Position numbers and translations under genes: made by a program. From Hymenobacter latericoloratus (GTDB lineage Bacteria > Bacteroidota > Bacteroidia > Cytophagales > Hymenobacteraceae), in NCBI RefSeq assembly GCF_014199535.1, contig NZ_JACHNV010000001.1, forward strand, positions 248,001 through 312,000: 64,000 nt of DNA, in the 5' to 3' direction. The notes under the pieces are model-generated. The model did no database searches. It worked only from the letters and a program-made list of their open reading frames with translations, and was not told the origin of the DNA. The number at the start of each line of letters is the position of its first letter. Within the stretch, counting starts at the first letter, position 1. Of this stretch, positions 50,314 through 59,045 are shown piece by piece.

Positions 50314-52950
50314 TTATAGCGTGGCTCGCAGGCCCACCACCAGGGTGCGGGCCGTGGGGTAGGCCCCGGCATCGAGGCCGGCCTGCTGGTTGTCGGAGCC
50401 GGCGGAGCTGACGTTGGGGTCGTAGCCACGGTACTTGGTAAGCACCAGCAGGTTGTGCCCGCCCAGCCAGATCCGCACGCTGCGCGTTTCCCGCTCCCAT
50501 ACCTTGTAGCTGAGCATCAGGGCCGACAGCCGCGCGTGGTTGCCCGACTGCAGCGTGTAGGTGCTGAAAGCCGACACCTCGGAGCCGGCCGCGGGCACCT
50601 CGGCCGCGGGGTTGGCGGGCGTCCAGCGGGCGCGCACCCGCCCGGAGGCGTTGTGGTAGCTGGTGGGGGCGTCGAGGTAAAGCAGGGCGGTATTCTGCAC
50701 CTGGTAGCCCAGCATGGCATCGGCCTGCACCTGGGCCTCCAGGCGGCCCAGGGTAAGCTGCTGGCCGAAGCTGAGCAGCTGCTTGGGCAGGCCGCCGCCC
50801 AGCGGCTGCTGGTCCGGAAAATCAAGCTGGCCGTTCCCGTTCACGTCCTCGTAGCGAAGGTTGCCGCTGGCGTCCAGGCCCTGGGTACGGTAGCCGTAGA
50901 ACGTGCTCAGCGGGTGCCCATCGGCAGTGCGTTGGTAGGTAGAAAAATAGCTGGCACTGTGCGCCTCGTAGCGGTTGCGGTTGGTGGCAGCCGCCAGCCG
51001 GCTGCTACCCTGAAGTTTGCCCGCCGTCCATGTTCCTTGTAGCGTTAGCTCCAAGCCCGCGTTGCGCACATAATCCTGCGGAGCGCTGTTGTTCGAGGTC
51101 AGCTGGCCGGGGGCGTGGGCGGCGCTGGCCGTGCGGCGCATGTAGGCCTGAGCCGTTACGGTGAGGTGGTTGTTCAGGAGCCCGGCTTCAAGGCCCGCAT
51201 CTATCTGCTGGCTTTGCTCAGGCAGGAAAAGTGAAATGCGCTGGTTGGTATTACGCGGGCCAGGCACGAAAATCTGCAGGGAGTTGCGGCCCTCGTTGCC
51301 GGCTCCGGAGCTGCGCCCCCAGCCGGCCCATACATCCAGCCGGGCGGGCGCCGTGGCCCAGAACTTTTCCTTGGCCGCGTGCCAGCGTACTTCCGCGCCC
51401 GGCAGCCAGTGCCACCGGTTATTCGGGGCAAAGGTGCTGGAGCCGTCGCGGCGCAGGGTGCCCCGCACCTGGTACCGGTCGTTAAACGTGTAGCTGCCCG
51501 TAAGCTGGTAGAAGCTCAGAGTGGCCTGCGAAAAACTGCTGTTGCTTCCCCGGCTGCCACTGCCACCCCCGGCGGCCGAGCCGGGAATGTAGCTGTGCTG
51601 CTCCGCTGTGGAGTTGTGGTTCTGGTGCAGGGTTTCCAGGCTGGCCGTCACGGCGTGCCGCTCGCCGCCAATGGTGCGGGCGTAGCGCAGGGCCGGGTTG
51701 GCTATCCATTGGCGGTACGTAAAGGTGAGGTTACCGCTTTCGCCGGCCGGAAAGTTGCTGAAAGCCGGCAGGTAGGAGCGGCTGCGCAGGGTAGCCCGCT
51801 CCAAGTTGGCGCGCACATCCAGCGTAAGGCCCGTCACCAGCTCGTAGCGCGCCCCCGCCTGGGCCAGCAGCCGCTGCTGCTCGGGCGACTGAAAGCTTTG
51901 CCGGGCCTGGTCCACGGGGTTCACGTAGTAGCCGGAGTTGGGGTTGTCGGTCAGCGCCTGGGTAGGCGGGGCGAGCAGGGCGTTTTGCAGCGCGTAATAG
52001 TTTGGAATGCGCTGGGAGGTCTGGCTGAAGCTGCCGGTAGCATCCAGGCGCAGGCGCCGGCCTAGTTGCTGGTTGAGGGCGGCGCGGGCCGCGTAGCGGC
52101 GCAGACGCGAGTTGAGCACTACCCCCTCCTGGCCCAGGTAGCCGGCGGCCGCATAGTAGCGCGTGGCCGCCGTGCCGCCCGCAAGACCCAGGTGGTGCTC
52201 CTGCACGGCGGCCGTGCGCAGCAGCTCGTTTTGCCAGTCGGTGCCGGCCCCGAGGGCAGCCAGCTGGGCGGGGCTGTACTCGAGGGGCCGCCCAATTCGT
52301 TGGGACACCTCGTTGCGCAGGGTGGCGTACTCCTGGGCATCCAGCAAATCGTAGCGGGTGCGGGCACGCTGCACACCGCCGTAGCCGGAGTAGCTCAGGC
52401 GGGGCTTGCCCGCCTGGCCCCGACGGGTCGTAATCCGGATAACGCCGTTCAGACCCTGGGAGCCGTAAAGGGCCGTTTCGTAGACGCCCTTCAGAATTTC
52501 CACCTGCTCAATATCCTCGCTGGGAATGCTCAGTAGCGGGTTGTTGTCCAGCTCCTGCACTTCGGCCGGCACCACGTCTGTCAGCGAGTTGCCTGCGCCC
52601 GGCCGAAATGTATTCTGAAACACGGGCATGCCATCCACCACGTACAGGGGCTGGGCATTTGATGATAAGCTAGCCGCCCCCCGAATGCGCACCGCCACCT
52701 GCGCCCCCGGCGCCCCGGAGTAGGGCGTAGCCTGCACGCCGGCCACCTGACGGAGCTGCTCCTGGAGGGGTTGGAAAGGAAGGATGCGGTGGTAATTAGC
52801 CGTCAGGATCTGGGCCATTGGGCAGAAGTGCGTGACTCGTATCACAGAGTCAGTTACAAGCACCTGATGTAGCCTCACCGTATCGGGCTGCTGAGCCTGG
52901 GCGGCAAGTGAAAACGGAAGCAATAAGCCGAGGAATAGAAGTTTGGCCAT
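50314..52950 (-). CDS. SusC/RagA-like TonB-dependent outer-membrane receptor
   Basis: 878 residues: signal peptide MAKLLFLGLLLPFSLAAQAQ, plug domain (about 45-185) with VAVRIRGAASLSSNAQPLYVVDGMPVFQ and QVEILKGVYETALYGSQGLNGVIRITTRRG, then a 22-strand barrel-like region ending in VGLRATL with a hydrophobic C-terminal strand. The usual N-terminal carboxypeptidase-D-like domain is absent. No susD gene is adjacent, so this is a lone receptor; its ligand cannot be told from context. The start at 52950 is set by the signal peptide. Confidence 0.9.
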   Translation of the reverse strand: MAKLLFLGLLLPFSLAAQAQQPDTVRLHQVLVTDSVIRVTHFCPMAQILTANYHRILPFQPLQEQLRQVAGVQATPYSGAPGAQVAVRIRGAASLSSNAQPLYVVDGMPVFQNTFRPGAGNSLTDVVPAEVQELDNNPLLSIPSEDIEQVEILKGVYETALYGSQGLNGVIRITTRRGQAGKPRLSYSGYGGVQRARTRYDLLDAQEYATLRNEVSQRIGRPLEYSPAQLAALGAGTDWQNELLRTAAVQEHHLGLAGGTAATRYYAAAGYLGQEGVVLNSRLRRYAARAALNQQLGRRLRLDATGSFSQTSQRIPNYYALQNALLAPPTQALTDNPNSGYYVNPVDQARQSFQSPEQQRLLAQAGARYELVTGLTLDVRANLERATLRSRSYLPAFSNFPAGESGNLTFTYRQWIANPALRYARTIGGERHAVTASLETLHQNHNSTAEQHSYIPGSAAGGGSGSRGSNSSFSQATLSFYQLTGSYTFNDRYQVRGTLRRDGSSTFAPNNRWHWLPGAEVRWHAAKEKFWATAPARLDVWAGWGRSSGAGNEGRNSLQIFVPGPRNTNQRISLFLPEQSQQIDAGLEAGLLNNHLTVTAQAYMRRTASAAHAPGQLTSNNSAPQDYVRNAGLELTLQGTWTAGKLQGSSRLAAATNRNRYEAHSASYFSTYQRTADGHPLSTFYGYRTQGLDASGNLRYEDVNGNGQLDFPDQQPLGGGLPKQLLSFGQQLTLGRLEAQVQADAMLGYQVQNTALLYLDAPTSYHNASGRVRARWTPANPAAEVPAAGSEVSAFSTYTLQSGNHARLSALMLSYKVWERETRSVRIWLGGHNLLVLTKYRGYDPNVSSAGSDNQQAGLDAGAYPTARTLVVGLRATL

Positions 52951-53088
52951 AGAAGAGGGGTAGGGAGAAAACCGGCTCCCGAAGATAGATGCCCGGCTGC
53001 CGCCAATTCCATAAAGCTCAGCCAATAATTTCCCTTCCCCGCCAAACCCGTACTTTTGGCCCCACCCATCATTTCCTGCTGACTCCCG

Positions 53089-55077
53089 ATGAACTTCGAC
53101 CGGAAAGACTACTCCAACGACACCCTGCTCCACCTCTACCAGGGCCTGCTGAAACCGCGCATGATTGAGGAGAAAATGCTCATTCTACTGCGCCAGGGCA
53201 AAGTAAGCAAGTGGTTTTCGGGCATCGGGCAGGAGGCTATTTCGGTGGGCAGCACCCTGGCCCTGGAGCCCGATGAGTACATCCTGCCCCTGCACCGCAA
53301 CCTGGGCGTATTCACGGGCCGCAACGTGCCCCTCGACCGGCTGTTTGCCCAGTGGCAGGGCAAAACCACGGGCTTCACCAAGGGCCGCGACCGGTCGTTT
53401 CACTTCGGTACCAACGAGCACCACATCGTGGGCATGATTTCGCACCTGGGCCCCCAGCTGGCCGTAGCGGACGGCATTGCCCTGGCCGACAAGCTCGACG
53501 ACCGGCCGAAAGTGACCATCACGTACTCAGGCGACGGCGGCGCCTCGGAAGGCGACTTCCATGAGGCCCTGAACGTGGCGGCCGTGTGGCAGCTGCCCGT
53601 CATCTTCATCATCGAAAACAACGGGTACGGCCTGAGCACGCCCTCCAACGAGCAGTTCCGCTTCAAACAGTTCATCGACAAAGGCCCCGCCTACGGCATG
53701 GAGGCCGTGCAGGTAGATGGCAACAACGTGCTGGAAGTGTACGATACCGTGCGCCGCCTGGCCGAGGATCTGCGCCAGAACCCCCGCCCCGTACTGCTGG
53801 AGGCCCTCACCTTCCGCATGCGCGGGCACGAGGAAGCCAGCGGCACCAAGTACGTGCCCCAGGAGCTGTTTGAGCAGTGGGCCCAGAAAGACCCCGTGGA
53901 GAACTTTGAGAAGTGGCTGCTGCAGGAAGGTGTTCTGGATGAGGAAGCCCGCATGCGCTACCGCGAAACCATTAAGCGCGAAATTGAGGAAGGCCTGCGC
54001 GTGGCCGATGCTACCCCCCTACCCACCGCCGATGCCGGGCAGGAGCTGGCCGATATGTATCTGCCCTTCGAGCCCGATGCTACCCTCAACCTGGCAACCG
54101 ATAATGCCCAACCGACAACTGACAAGCGCTACGTGGATGCCATTTCCGACGGGCTGCGCCAGAGCATGGAGCGCTACCCCGAGCTGGTGCTCATGGGCCA
54201 GGATATTGCGGAGTACGGCGGCGTATTCAAGATTACAGAGGGCTTTGTGCAGCAGTTTGGCAAGGGCCGGGTGCGCAACACGCCCCTCTGCGAGTCGGCT
54301 ATTGTGGGGGCGGGGCTGGGCCTGAGCATCAAGGGCAAGAAGGCCATGGTGGAAATGCAGTTCGCCGATTTCGTGACCTGCGGCTTCAACCAGATTGTAA
54401 ACAACCTCGCCAAAAGCCACTACCGCTGGGGCCAGAACGCCGACGTGGTAGTACGGATGCCCACCGGCGCGGGCACGGCCGCCGGGCCCTTCCACAGCCA
54501 AAGCAACGAGGCCTGGTTTACCCACACCCCCGGCCTGAAAGTGGTATTCCCGAGCAACCCCGTGGATGCCAAAGGCCTGCTCTGCGCCGCCTTCGAGGAC
54601 CCCAACCCCGTTATGTACTTTGAGCACAAGCTGCTGTACCGCAGTATCACGGCGCCCGTGCCCGATGCCTACTACACCACGCCTATCGGGAAGGCGGCTT
54701 TGGTGCGCGAGGGCCACGAGATGAGCATTATCACCTACGGGGCCGGCGTGCACTGGGCGCTGGCGCTGGCCGAGGAGGTAGGGCTTTCGGCCGACATCCT
54801 GGACCTGCGGACTCTGCTGCCCTGGGATACCGAGGCCGTGCGCCAGACCGTAGAGAAAACCGGCCGCGTCATCATTCTGCACGAAGACACCCTGATAGGC
54901 GGCTTGGGCGGCGAAATTGCGGCCTGGATTGCGGAGCACTGTTTCCGCCACCTCGATGCGCCCGTGCACCGCGTGGCCTCCCTGGATACGGCCGTGCCCT
55001 TCGCGCCCCCGCTGGAAAAAGTGTTCCTGCCCCAGCAGCGCCTGCGCGAAACGGTGGCGAAACTGCGGAGCTACTAG
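53089..55077 (+). CDS. 2-oxoacid dehydrogenase E1, fused alpha and beta subunits
   Basis: 662 residues. Alpha part (1-330): thiamine-PP motif SGDGGASEGDFHEALNVAAVWQLPVIFIIENNGYG and the phosphorylation-loop-like RMRGHEEASGTKY. Beta part (about 350-662): GQDIAEYGGVFKITEGFVQQFGKGRVRNTPLCESAIVGAGLGLSIKG and a C-terminal domain with DLRTLLPWDTEAV. This fusion is usual for Bacteroidota; the likely substrate is branched-chain or related 2-oxoacids, feeding a lipoyl E2. The joining linker (about residues 335-347, LATDNAQPTTDK) looks repeat-derived. lipA lies 3 kb downstream. Confidence 0.93.
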   Translation: MNFDRKDYSNDTLLHLYQGLLKPRMIEEKMLILLRQGKVSKWFSGIGQEAISVGSTLALEPDEYILPLHRNLGVFTGRNVPLDRLFAQWQGKTTGFTKGRDRSFHFGTNEHHIVGMISHLGPQLAVADGIALADKLDDRPKVTITYSGDGGASEGDFHEALNVAAVWQLPVIFIIENNGYGLSTPSNEQFRFKQFIDKGPAYGMEAVQVDGNNVLEVYDTVRRLAEDLRQNPRPVLLEALTFRMRGHEEASGTKYVPQELFEQWAQKDPVENFEKWLLQEGVLDEEARMRYRETIKREIEEGLRVADATPLPTADAGQELADMYLPFEPDATLNLATDNAQPTTDKRYVDAISDGLRQSMERYPELVLMGQDIAEYGGVFKITEGFVQQFGKGRVRNTPLCESAIVGAGLGLSIKGKKAMVEMQFADFVTCGFNQIVNNLAKSHYRWGQNADVVVRMPTGAGTAAGPFHSQSNEAWFTHTPGLKVVFPSNPVDAKGLLCAAFEDPNPVMYFEHKLLYRSITAPVPDAYYTTPIGKAALVREGHEMSIITYGAGVHWALALAEEVGLSADILDLRTLLPWDTEAVRQTVEKTGRVIILHEDTLIGGLGGEIAAWIAEHCFRHLDAPVHRVASLDTAVPFAPPLEKVFLPQQRLRETVAKLRSY

Positions 55078-55139
55078 CCCCCGAAATCCGTAATTTGCGC
55101 CTGCTGCCTTCCTGGGCAGAAAGTTGAATTCTACTCCGC

Positions 55140-55457
55140 ATGAAGGTTTTTACTGCTTCCGGGTTGCGCCTGCCCCTGCTGGTGCTGGCGGTGCTGCTGG
55201 CTTCGGCCTGCCACCCCTACCGCATGCCCAGCCCTACGGGGCCACCCCAGCCCAAAGTCAAAAAAGCCAAAAACCCCGACAACCAGTCGGCCGACGGGCG
55301 GGCCCTGGACGTGGAAAAAGAGGCCGTAAAAACCCAGAAAAACAGTTACGATAAAAATGGCCTTCTGAAGAAGCCCAAGTACGAGCGCCGCCGCCTGAAG
55401 CACAAAGTGGGGCAGCGCAAATTCCTGGGCATCGTCCTTCCTGATTTTCTGCAGTAA
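55140..55457 (+). CDS. Small basic lipoprotein, unknown function
   Basis: 105 residues; signal MKVFTASGLRLPLLVLAVLLASAC with a clean lipobox (LASAC). The mature part is Lys/Pro/Asp rich (QPKVKKAKNPDNQSADGR), then KNSYDKNGLLKKPKYERRRLKHKVGQRKFLGI, with a final hydrophobic VLPDFLQ. It is 62 bases downstream of the E1 gene on the same strand, so it could be a transcript tail, but no functional link is apparent. No family recognised. Confidence 0.7.
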   Translation: MKVFTASGLRLPLLVLAVLLASACHPYRMPSPTGPPQPKVKKAKNPDNQSADGRALDVEKEAVKTQKNSYDKNGLLKKPKYERRRLKHKVGQRKFLGIVLPDFLQ

Positions 55458-55608
55458 GTTGGAGCCATACACCGCCCGGCCTCATTGCCCGCCAGGGGGT
55501 AGCCTAGCGTGGCGCTGGCCGAGGCTTGCTGCTTTCCGTACGGGTAGGGGGCAGCTGGCAGCAGCCCTGCTCTACTACCCGGCATCATCACCTCTATTGT
55601 TTACTCCT

Positions 55609-55947
55609 ATGCGGCGCTACTTCTTTATCGGAGCTTTTGTACTGGCGGGCCTGGCTACTGCCCCCGAGGCCCGGGCTCAGTTGGAATCTACTAGCCCGGC
55701 CCAGCAGCGGGCGGCCAACCGCCGCGCCCTGCGGGAAGCCGCGCGGGTTAAGGCAGAGTACAAAGAGTCGCACCTGACGGTAACCAAGGCCGAGCTCAAG
55801 CAGGGCGGCGCCGGCAAGCAGGCCACCATCAAACCCACGGGCACGCAGGCGGCGTATCAGTTCGACCGCACCGGTACGCCGCGCGTCACCGAACCATCGC
55901 GCCTTAGTTTGCGTCTGCGGAAGAAGAAAGATTCCAACGCTCAGTAA
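55609..55947 (+). CDS. Small secreted basic protein, unknown function
   Basis: 112 residues; signal peptide MRRYFFIGAFVLAGLATAPEARAQ. The mature protein is charged and helical (QQRAANRRALREAARVKAEYKESHLTVTKAELKQ), followed by a Gly/Lys stretch and RLSLRLRKKKDSNAQ. It lacks the APG-TDY-GRP motif. A longer frame from 55459 is discarded because the signal peptide begins at 55609. It is 12 bases upstream of ytxJ, so the two are likely co-transcribed. Confidence 0.7.
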   Translation: MRRYFFIGAFVLAGLATAPEARAQLESTSPAQQRAANRRALREAARVKAEYKESHLTVTKAELKQGGAGKQATIKPTGTQAAYQFDRTGTPRVTEPSRLSLRLRKKKDSNAQ

Positions 55948-55959
55948 TTTCTTGCATTC

Positions 55960-56301
55960 ATGACCCCCTGGCAACCCCTCACCGAATCCGAGCAGCTCAC
56001 GGACATCGTCCGCGAATCGTACGAGCACCCGGTTCTTATTTTCAAGCACAGCACCTCCTGCTCCATCAGTGCCGCCGCCAAGGGCAAGGTTGAGCGCCAG
56101 TGGGGCGAGGCTGGTTTGGATAGCACCAAGCTTTACTACCTCGATTTGCTGCGCTACCGCCCCATCTCCAACGAAATAGCCACCAAATTCGGTATCCGTC
56201 ACGAGTCGCCCCAGCTGCTGCTCATCCAGAACGGGGAGTGCCGCTACGATGCCTCCCACATGAGCATCCGCCTTAACGAGGTAGCCCAGCTGGTGAAATA
56301 A
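55960..56301 (+). CDS. ytxJ: Bacillithiol system redox-active protein YtxJ
   Basis: 113 residues, thioredoxin-fold. The N-terminus PWQPLTESEQLTDIV, the active-site FKHSTSCSISAAAKGK (single Cys, T-S-C-S-I) and FGIRHESPQLLLIQNGE (cis-Pro region) match YtxJ, a monothiol bacilliredoxin-like protein thought to remove bacillithiol from mixed disulfides. It supports the presence of bacillithiol with bshC at 16729. It follows a small secreted-protein gene at 12 bases. Confidence 0.92.
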   Translation: MTPWQPLTESEQLTDIVRESYEHPVLIFKHSTSCSISAAAKGKVERQWGEAGLDSTKLYYLDLLRYRPISNEIATKFGIRHESPQLLLIQNGECRYDASHMSIRLNEVAQLVK

Positions 56302-56341
56302 GGTGCTGAGGTGAGGAAGTAAATAGTGACAGGTGAACAGG
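56302..56341. repeat. Single arm related to the repeat at 10431
   Basis: Immediately after the ytxJ stop, contains GGTGCTGAGGTGAGG and TAGTGACAGG; it aligns with the outer arm at 10431-10459. No opposite arm was found nearby. Confidence 0.5.
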
Positions 56342-56418
56342 CCGGTGGCAGACTTCCGCCGCCTTGTTCGGGCTACCCGGCCCGCCTGGTCCGGCGTCCA
56401 TCATCCTACCCCTGCCTG

Positions 56419-56467
56419 AACCACAAGGGAGCCGGCGCAACAACAGTGCGCCGGCTCCCTTGTGGTT
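56419..56467. terminator. Perfect 21-bp-stem hairpin, bidirectional
   Basis: AACCACAAGGGAGCCGGCGCA and its exact reverse complement, 7-base loop, between the convergent ytxJ and osmC genes. Confidence 0.75.
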
Positions 56468-56559
56468 TGTGCGGTACCTGCAACCAGGCAAGGCAGGCGC
56501 TCGGAACGAGGTGACACCAGCCGTCCGCCAGTCCGCTCCCTCAGCCCTTCATCCTCTCT

Positions 56560-56964
56560 TTACTCATACAGGAACCGAACCTCCTGGCGGATTTCCGGGT
56601 TTAGGCTCAGGGCCACCGGACAGGTGCGGGCGGCGTTTTCCAGTATGGTCTGCTCCTTTTCCGTGAGGGTGGCGGGCAGGCGGAACGTAACGTCAATCTG
56701 CCCGATGCGGCGGGGCTCCGCCACCATGTGCTTGGTTACCTCCCAGCGTACGCCGGTCAGGTCCAGGGCGTGGCGCTCGGCCACAATACCCATAATGGTC
56801 ATCATGCAGGAGCCCAGGGACGCCGCCACCAGGTCGGTGGGGGAGAAGGCCTCGCCCCGCCCGTGGTTGTCCACGGGAGCATCAGTCAGGATGGTATTGC
56901 CGGAGGCCACGTGGGTAGCTTCGGTGCGCAAATTGCCGGCGTAGCGGGCGGTGGCAGTGCTCAT
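56560..56964 (-). CDS. OsmC-family peroxiredoxin-like protein
   Basis: 134 residues. OsmC fold with its two redox Cys: VAASLGSCMMTIMGI and ARTCPVALSL. The N-terminus TARYAGNLRTEATHVASGNTILTDAP and AFSPTDLVAASLG are typical of the subfamily that reduces organic hydroperoxides; the specific type (OsmC, Ohr or YhfA-like) is not decided. Cytoplasmic. TAATTTTG on the same strand ends seven bases before the ATG. Confidence 0.9.
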   Translation of the reverse strand: MSTATARYAGNLRTEATHVASGNTILTDAPVDNHGRGEAFSPTDLVAASLGSCMMTIMGIVAERHALDLTGVRWEVTKHMVAEPRRIGQIDVTFRLPATLTEKEQTILENAARTCPVALSLNPEIRQEVRFLYE

Positions 56965-56971
56965 AGGAAAT

Positions 56972-56979
56972 CAAAATTA
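56972..56979 (-). promoter_or_regulatory. osmC -7 element
   Basis: TAATTTTG, matching TAnnTTTG, only seven bases upstream of the ATG. Confidence 0.5.
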
Positions 56980-57078
56980 GCCAAGTGTATGCGGGTAAAT
57001 TTACGTACTTTCGGTAGGGTTGACGGTCAGCAGCCCGTGCACCCGCAATTTCTTCACTGCCTCCTGCGTTCCTTTTCC

Positions 57079-57867
57079 GTGCGTACATCATTTGTTATGA
57101 GCTCCGGCCTGCTGTTGGCAGCATTGGGCGTGGTACCGGCCGCGCAGGCCCAGCAAAGCCAGGCCACCTCTTCCAGCAACGATGAGCCTTCCTACCGCAA
57201 AGAGTTTACTTACGGTATCAATTTTAACACCCGGGGGGGGCTGATCGGGGGCGCTTCGGTGCGTTCCACCCGGGTTCTGAGCCAGGACTGGGCGCGCTTC
57301 TGGAGCGTGGAAGCTGTGGAAATCAAGCACCCCAAAGAGCAGAAGCTGGGCACTGGCTACGGCGGCTCGTTCGTGTACGGCAAAAGCAATTACTTTTTCG
57401 CCTTGCGTCCCTCGGTAGGGCTGCAGCGGGTGATATTCCGCAAAGCGCCCGACTCGGGGGTGCAGGTGAACGTGCTGGCCGGAGCCGGCCCGTCCATCGG
57501 GCTGCTTATGCCCTACTACATCAGCTACGACTACAGCAACGGCCGGCCTACCACTGCCGATATTATCAACGAGCAGTACGACCCGGAAATTCACCGCGAC
57601 CCACTGGACCTGGTGGTGGATCGGGCGCCGTTGTTTTCCGGCGCGGGTCAAACCAAACCCATTATAGGCGCGCACCTGCGGGGGGCTCTCAGCTTTGAGT
57701 ATGGGCGCTACCGGGATGCCGTAGCGGGCGTAGAGGTAGGGTTTCTGCTGGAAGCCTACGCCAAAGACCCGGCCATCATCCGGGTGGCGCAGGTGCCCGA
57801 TAAAGACCTGAACGACCAGTTTCTGCCCTCCGTGTACCTGACGCTTTACTTAGGCACCAGAAATTAA
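57079..57867 (+). CDS. Outer-membrane beta-barrel-like protein, unknown function
   Basis: 262 residues from a GTG at 57079, giving MRTSFVMSSGLLLAALGVVPAAQAQ, a good signal peptide; an ATG at 57097 is the alternative but loses the basic residue. The mature part has amphipathic strands (YGINFNTRGGLIGGASVRSTRV, GTGYGGSFVYGKSNYFFALRPSVGLQRVIF) and ends in SVYLTLYLGTRN, as an outer-membrane barrel would. Family not named. It is divergent from osmC. Confidence 0.72.
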   Translation: MRTSFVMSSGLLLAALGVVPAAQAQQSQATSSSNDEPSYRKEFTYGINFNTRGGLIGGASVRSTRVLSQDWARFWSVEAVEIKHPKEQKLGTGYGGSFVYGKSNYFFALRPSVGLQRVIFRKAPDSGVQVNVLAGAGPSIGLLMPYYISYDYSNGRPTTADIINEQYDPEIHRDPLDLVVDRAPLFSGAGQTKPIIGAHLRGALSFEYGRYRDAVAGVEVGFLLEAYAKDPAIIRVAQVPDKDLNDQFLPSVYLTLYLGTRN

Positions 57868-57988
57868 CACGTGAAAACCAGCCTCCGGACCCCTTCTCCG
57901 GGGGCTGTTGGCTTTTCCTGGGAGGCCGCGAAACCACAAGCGGGTCGGAATTGTCTTAGGGGCTGAATACCCGCAACCTATTCCCCCT

Positions 57989-57996
57989 TACCTTTG
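57989..57996 (+). promoter_or_regulatory. lipA -7 element, start-codon proximal
   Basis: TACCTTTG, four bases before the lipA ATG: a leaderless or near-leaderless transcript is predicted. Confidence 0.6.
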
Positions 57997-58000
57997 CAGC

Positions 58001-58915
58001 ATGGATGAACTGTTGCTGACCCTGCCCATCATTCAGCCCGAGGCGGCTGCCCCCGTAGCGCCCGCCAAACCGCGCAAGCCCGACTGGCTGCGCGTGAAGC
58101 TGCCGGTGGGCCCGGCCTACGCCAATGTCCGCCGCCTGGTGGATGAACATAAGCTGCATACTATCTGCGAAAGCGGCAACTGCCCCAACATGGGCGAGTG
58201 CTGGGGCGCGGGTACGGCTACCTTCATGATTCTGGGCAACGTATGCACGCGCTCCTGCTCGTTCTGCGCCGTGGCTACCGGCCGCCCCACCGAGTACGAC
58301 CTCGACGAGCCCCGCCGGGTGGCCGAGGCCATTCAGCTCATGGGCGTGAAGCACGCCGTCATTACCTCCGTGAACCGCGACGAGTTGAAGGACCGCGGCG
58401 CCAGCGTCTGGTACGAAACCGTGGTGCAAACCAAGCTGCTCAGCCCCACAACCACCATCGAAACCCTGATTCCGGACGTGAAGGCTAATTGGGAAGCCCT
58501 CGAAACGATGATTGCCGGCGGCCAGGAAGTGGTGTCGCACAACATGGAAACCGTGGGCAGCCTCTACCGCCTCGTGCGGCCCCAGGCCAAGTACGACCGG
58601 AGCCTGGAGCAGATCCGGCGCACCAAGCAGGCCGGCAAGCGCACCAAGTCAGGCATTATGCTGGGCCTGGGCGAAACCAAGGACGAGATGTATCAGGCCA
58701 TGGACGACCTGGCCGCTAATGGCCTCGACATCCTGACCCTGGGCCAGTACCTGCAGCCTACCAAGCGCCACATTGAAGTAGCCGAGTTTATTCACCCCGA
58801 CCTCTTCGCGCACTACCGGGAGGAAGGCCTGAAGCGCGGCCTCAAGTACGTGGAAAGCGGCCCGTTGGTACGCTCCAGCTACCACGCCGAGCGCCACGTA
58901 AACGTGCCCATCTAA
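58001..58915 (+). CDS. lipA: Lipoyl synthase
   Basis: 304 residues; radical-SAM enzyme inserting two sulfurs into octanoyl groups on lipoyl domains. Auxiliary cluster [14 protein letters not shown] and SAM cluster CTRSCSFC (CxxxCxxC), then [53 protein letters not shown] and the final [13 protein letters not shown] with the conserved RSS-Y. It serves the glycine cleavage system (gcvP, same region) and the 2-oxoacid dehydrogenase. The start at 58001 is set by the promoter box immediately upstream. Confidence 0.97.
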   Translation: MDELLLTLPIIQPEAAAPVAPAKPRKPDWLRVKLPVGPAYANVRRLVDEHKLHTICESGNCPNMGECWGAGTATFMILGNVCTRSCSFCAVATGRPTEYDLDEPRRVAEAIQLMGVKHAVITSVNRDELKDRGASVWYETVVQTKLLSPTTTIETLIPDVKANWEALETMIAGGQEVVSHNMETVGSLYRLVRPQAKYDRSLEQIRRTKQAGKRTKSGIMLGLGETKDEMYQAMDDLAANGLDILTLGQYLQPTKRHIEVAEFIHPDLFAHYREEGLKRGLKYVESGPLVRSSYHAERHVNVPI

Positions 58916-58935
58916 GCTTCGCCAAAACCTAACCC

Positions 58936-58980
58936 AGCCCAAGGCCTACCTCCTTTTCAGGGGGTAGGCCTTGGGCTTTT
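58936..58980 (+). terminator. Intrinsic terminator of lipA
   Basis: 15-bp stem AGCCCAAGGCCTACC with its complement, 12-base loop, T4 tail, 20 bases past the stop. Confidence 0.92.
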
Positions 58981-58990
58981 GTGTGGTCAC

Positions 58991-59026
58991 AAAAAAAACC
59001 TGTCTCGCACTGCGCGAAACAGGTTT
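58991..59026 (-). terminator. Intrinsic terminator of the DUF4136 gene
   Basis: 8-bp outer stem AAACCTGT / ACAGGTTT with inner CGC/GCG pairing; the minus strand ends in T8. It sits 19 bases past the stop at 59046. Confidence 0.85.
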
Positions 59027-59045
59027 CTGAAAGCTTGCTGACCGA

